Assembly: GCA_964017155.1 (NCBI GenBank) | Contig: OZ024867.1 | Coordinates: 20,760,225 to 20,824,224, forward strand | From: Oasisia sp. SBJ-2009 | Taxonomy: Eukaryota; Annelida; Polychaeta; Sabellida; Siboglinidae | DNA: 64,000 nucleotides | Reading direction: 5' to 3' | In this document: piece after piece, positions 62,601-64,000 of the stretch | How the letters are laid out: each line of letters begins with the position of its first letter | Position numbering within the stretch: position 1 is the stretch's first letter | The notes under the pieces: model-generated | Told to the model about the DNA's origin: nothing | Seen by the model: the letters and a program-made list of their open reading frames with translations, nothing else | Database searches by the model: none | Position numbers and translations under genes: made by a program

Positions 62601-63701
62601 CAAATTGCCGCGAGTGACACCCACCCTTTGACCTTTACCAACTGGGAGCTGTGCACCTGGCTGGGTGTGGCGTTAGTGGCGTCAACTTGTGTTCAAGTGA
62701 TACTGCATCACGTGATCATGCATTTCCTTCTGGGCTTTTAGCCACGCCAATAACGGTTTCGAAAACGCGATGGTCGATGTGTAAACAGAGTTAAGCACCC
62801 CTTACTGCGTCTATTTTCAACCCCTAAGTAGTACATAAAAACATATTTTGACTGTCTTTATGCTATAATAGGTATAATTTATACTGTATAACATGATTTT
62901 GCAATAAAAATTAAAAGCCGTGAACGGACCATGTCACCGACCGACTGCTGACGGACGGACGGACGGACGGACGGACGGACGGACGGACGGACGGACGGAC
63001 GGACGGACGGACGGACGGACGGACGGATGGATCAGTCGATTGATTGATTCATTGATTGATTCATTGATTGATTCATTGATTGATTCATTGATTGATTCAT
63101 TGATTGATTCATTGATTGATTCATTGATTGATTCATTGATTGATTCATTGATTGATTCATTGATTGATTCATTGATTGATTCAGGGTCCTACGTACAGGA
63201 CGTTGAAAGTCTTGAAAAGCCTTGAATTTGATTGGACCAAATTCAAGGCCTTGAAATCCTTGAATTTTAGAAAGTAGTCTTGAAAAGTCTTGAATTTAAT
63301 TGGGGTCAATAAAATACTGTTTTGACTCAATTGTTGTGACGGATAACAGCCAGAAAAAGAAAAGCCTATGCACAAAAATAACTTGTGCACATTGGGCAAT
63401 TGGCATTTCATTGTGGTCAGCGCCATTGTTTTCTTACTCTAGTGAAATGTTTAATGTTAACAAATTTTTAATGCGCTTTAAAGTACATATATCATTAAAA
63501 CAGTCTTGCATTTATTTTTCAAATAGCCCTGAAGTCTTGAATACCCTTGAATTTCAAATGTCCAGATGTGTACGAACCGTGTTGATTGATAGTGCTAACA
63601 TTATATATGTGTGTATGACACTTGCAGGTGGCTCCCCCTATCTGGCATCGAAGATCAACGAAGCTAAGGACTACTTGGACAAACACAAGCCACAAGGCTA
63701 G
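51965..63701 (+). CDS. DNAJC19: Mitochondrial import motor J-protein TIM14 (six exons)
   Basis: Join 51965-51967 (tentative), 53203-53251, 54334-54410, 57575-57648, 60734-60804, 63628-63701: 348 nt, 115 aa (human 116). J-domain protein of the inner membrane that stimulates mitochondrial HSP70 in the presequence import motor, with PAM16 as partner. Seen: one membrane segment ([17 protein letters not shown]), matrix linker, [20 protein letters not shown], helix [15 protein letters not shown], the HPD motif in NHPDRGG, and [15 protein letters not shown]. All internal phases agree. Introns carry nested transposons and SINEs. Exon 1 is uncertain. Confidence 0.93.
52545..53010. mobile_element. Kolobok/T2-like MITE, right end lost
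   Basis: Left end TTAAGTGGATACTCTAGTCA; shares CTCCATGTTGGATTCAGGGC and GACTTATGC with 58054-58599. Truncated where the hAT-like fragment begins. Confidence 0.7.
53015..53160. mobile_element. hAT-like fragment (CAGGGGTAGAAC family)
   Basis: CAGGGGCAGAACTACCCCCT and GGACTAGTAAACCTTCC, reading on to CAATATGTCATCCACCC, uninterrupted at the site occupied at 10423. Ends about 40 bases before exon 2. Confidence 0.7.
53203..53251 (+). CDS. DNAJC19: DNAJC19 exon 2 (membrane segment)
   Basis: Acceptor CAACTGTTCCAG; encodes [16 protein letters not shown] plus G of Gly; donor GTGAGT. Matches the family's TVVAVGLTIAAAGFAG. Confidence 0.9.
53815..54300. mobile_element. hAT-like element with TACTCGAG motifs
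   Basis: Begins CAGAGATGGAGTGATTACAA and ends GAGTATGATTACGCTATATC. Dense ACTCGAGTA and TGTAATC motifs in both orientations. No transposase. Confidence 0.6.
54334..54410 (+). CDS. DNAJC19: DNAJC19 exon 3
   Basis: Acceptor TTTGTGCTTCAG; (G)[20 protein letters not shown] then LPIGA; donor GTAAGT, phase 0. An hAT-like element ends about 35 bases before the acceptor. Confidence 0.9.
54411..55070. other. Gene-free part of DNAJC19 intron 3
   Basis: AT-rich; no exon or recognised repeat. Confidence 0.45.
55075..56395 (-). repeat. Retroposon 3' fragment, copy 4, interrupted
   Basis: Left part 55075-55280 (AATAAAGCCATATTCAACAC), right part from 56296 (ATAATAGATTATCTATTTAA). Split by the piggyBac-like element. 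Confidence 0.85.
55281..56295. mobile_element. piggyBac-like nonautonomous element
   Basis: TTAA duplicated; inverted ends TTAACCCATTAGACCCC. CCC after TTAA fits piggyBac. Copy 2 of the host repeat (26872 on) shows one TTAA at this site. A 91-codon frame inside (55554-55829) is unrecognised. Confidence 0.8.
56530..56768. repeat. 12-bp minisatellite
   Basis: About 20 units of GGACACGTTACA and variants (ACATTACA, ACGATACG, ACGATGCA). Confidence 0.95.
56769..57574. other. End of DNAJC19 intron 3
   Basis: AT-rich; no exon or repeat recognised. Confidence 0.4.
57575..57648 (+). CDS. DNAJC19: DNAJC19 exon 4
   Basis: Acceptor [34 protein letters not shown] then ILGV plus AG; donor GTAAGT. AG|T gives Ser with exon 5. 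Confidence 0.95.
57845..59056. mobile_element. TAGCCTCGG element hosting a nested MITE
   Basis: Inverted ends TAGCCTCGGTTACCC and GGTTAATCGAGGCTA, flanked by TA. Related to 22785 and 43869. Split by 58054-58599. Confidence 0.75.
58054..58599. mobile_element. Kolobok/T2-like MITE, foldback
   Basis: TTAA ends and inverted arms TTAAAGGGATACTCCAATCA; arms of ~250 bp share ACTCCATGTTGGATTCAGGG, CAGTGACGTAA and GTACGTCGCGGATTGC. Could fold on itself over nearly its full length. Confidence 0.85.
59070..59510. mobile_element. CAGGGTCC-family MITE with Penelope-type fragment
   Basis: AAGTCTTGAAAAACCTTGAA at the left and GTGTACGGACCCTG at the right. At 59165-59245 it holds CTCCAAAGTAAGTTAATTAT ... 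GAGCCATGAAC, the terminal repeat of the Penelope-like family. Confidence 0.7.
59625..59955 (-). repeat. tRNA-derived SINE, full copy
   Basis: Body and degraded tRNA-like head (ACCCCTGAGCCATTGCACT on the plus strand). A short (TA)n run lies just before it at 59585-59622. Confidence 0.85.
60285..60562 (+). repeat. tRNA-derived SINE, forward copy
   Basis: Head degraded; body CACTCTACATTGCTCCAGTT to GGATACTGCGCTATATAAGA. In opposite orientation to the copy at 59625. Confidence 0.85.
60734..60804 (+). CDS. DNAJC19: DNAJC19 exon 5 (HPD motif)
   Basis: Acceptor [32 protein letters not shown] then PDR plus G; donor GTACGT. Contains the HPD triad needed to stimulate HSP70. Confidence 0.95.
60826..61945. 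mobile_element. DNA element with many TTGCGGACAGGACA motifs
   Basis: Ends GGGCCATTTCACTGTAT and ACCGTGAAATGGCCC are inverted. TTGCGGACAGGACA or its complement occurs about ten times inside. Starts about 20 bases beyond the DNAJC19 exon 5 donor. No transposase; class unknown. Confidence 0.65.
61946..62433. other. Intron stretch, possible MITE
   Basis: GTCTAT...GGCGGCCATTATAACG near 62060 and CGTGATAATGGCCGCCTGTG near 62360 are inverted, as are other nearby blocks; borders not clear. Confidence 0.4.
62434..62937. mobile_element. Kolobok/T2-like MITE, copy 3
   Basis: Left TTAAAGTGACATGATAAGTT; interior matches 45389-45896 in reverse (GCACCTGGCTGGGTGTGGCG). Right end GGACCATGTCACCGAC lacks TTAA and runs into (GACG)n. 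Confidence 0.8.
62945..63030. repeat. (GGAC)n microsatellite
   Basis: About 20 near-perfect tetramers. Confidence 0.97.
63031..63182. repeat. (TTGATTGATTCA)n minisatellite
   Basis: About 12 perfect 12-bp units directly following the tetramer array. Confidence 0.97.
63183..63585. mobile_element. CAGGGTCC-family MITE
   Basis: CAGGGTCCTACGTACAGGAC at the left, GTCCAGATGTGTACGAACCG at the right; interior as in 39472. Ends about 40 bases before the DNAJC19 exon 6 acceptor. Confidence 0.75.
63628..63701 (+). CDS. DNAJC19: DNAJC19 exon 6 and stop
   Basis: Acceptor [31 protein letters not shown] then KPQG, TAG at 63699-63701. Confidence 0.95.
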
Positions 63702-64000
63702 TGTCACTTGAGGTGATACTTGACCTGGCACTTGACGTGACACTAGAGGTGACACCACTTAAGGTGACACTCCTTGTCACTAGACTTATGACACAGTGGC
63801 AGTACAACGTCATACTAATGACAACCGTGGCACAGATCAAAATTATGGTGACATTTGACAGTGCTAACGCCACTTGACAGTTGACAAATGTCAATATAAT
63901 TTTACGATAAAAACATACAGATGTGATTTTTCTCGCAGTGTGTATGTTTGTAGATACGCCATATACTTCACTACTATGATATTTACACAATGGAAATATT
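63702..64000 (+). other. DNAJC19: DNAJC19 3' UTR region
   Basis: Short GGTGACACT-type repeats right after the stop (63705-63785). No AATAAA before the window ends. Confidence 0.5.

Overview
The window is nuclear DNA from an animal, probably a marine invertebrate. It holds three spliced, conserved metazoan genes. Their introns are packed with minisatellites, simple repeats, tRNA-derived SINEs, LINE 3' ends and many kinds of cut-and-paste DNA transposon. Minisatellites seated on intron borders recall those reported from amphioxus introns, so a cephalochordate is my best guess, but nothing here proves it.

Gene 1 (+ strand, 2429-13478) is a heparan sulfate 6-O-sulfotransferase in three coding exons (406 aa). 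Gene 2 (- strand, 46163 down to 19643) is a mitochondrial glutamyl-tRNA synthetase (EARS2) in 14 coding exons (541 aa); all junction phases agree and no segment of the family is missing. Gene 3 (+ strand, 51965-63701) is DNAJC19/TIM14, the J-protein of the mitochondrial import motor, in six coding exons (115 aa). Its first exon is the least certain. Genes 1 and 2 converge. Genes 2 and 3 are head to head, 5.8 kb apart, and both serve the mitochondrion.

The most unusual feature is how tandem repeats sit on splice sites. A 30-bp array ends on HS6ST exon 2, and nearly every unit repeats the acceptor plus the first ~19 coding bases. A 69-bp array does the same at EARS2 exon 5. A 67-bp array starts on the EARS2 exon 9 donor. 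Weaker cases lie at HS6ST exon 3 and EARS2 exon 13. Several transposons also stop 10-40 bases from splice sites.

Mobile elements: TTAA-flanked Kolobok/T2-like elements (two with THAP-domain traces), a piggyBac-like element, TA-flanked mariner-like elements, several hAT-like families, SINEs, two LINE C-terminal fragments and a Penelope-like fragment. Several insertions can be dated relative to each other because an uninterrupted copy of the target repeat lies elsewhere in the window. No rRNA, CRISPR or stand-alone tRNA gene was seen.
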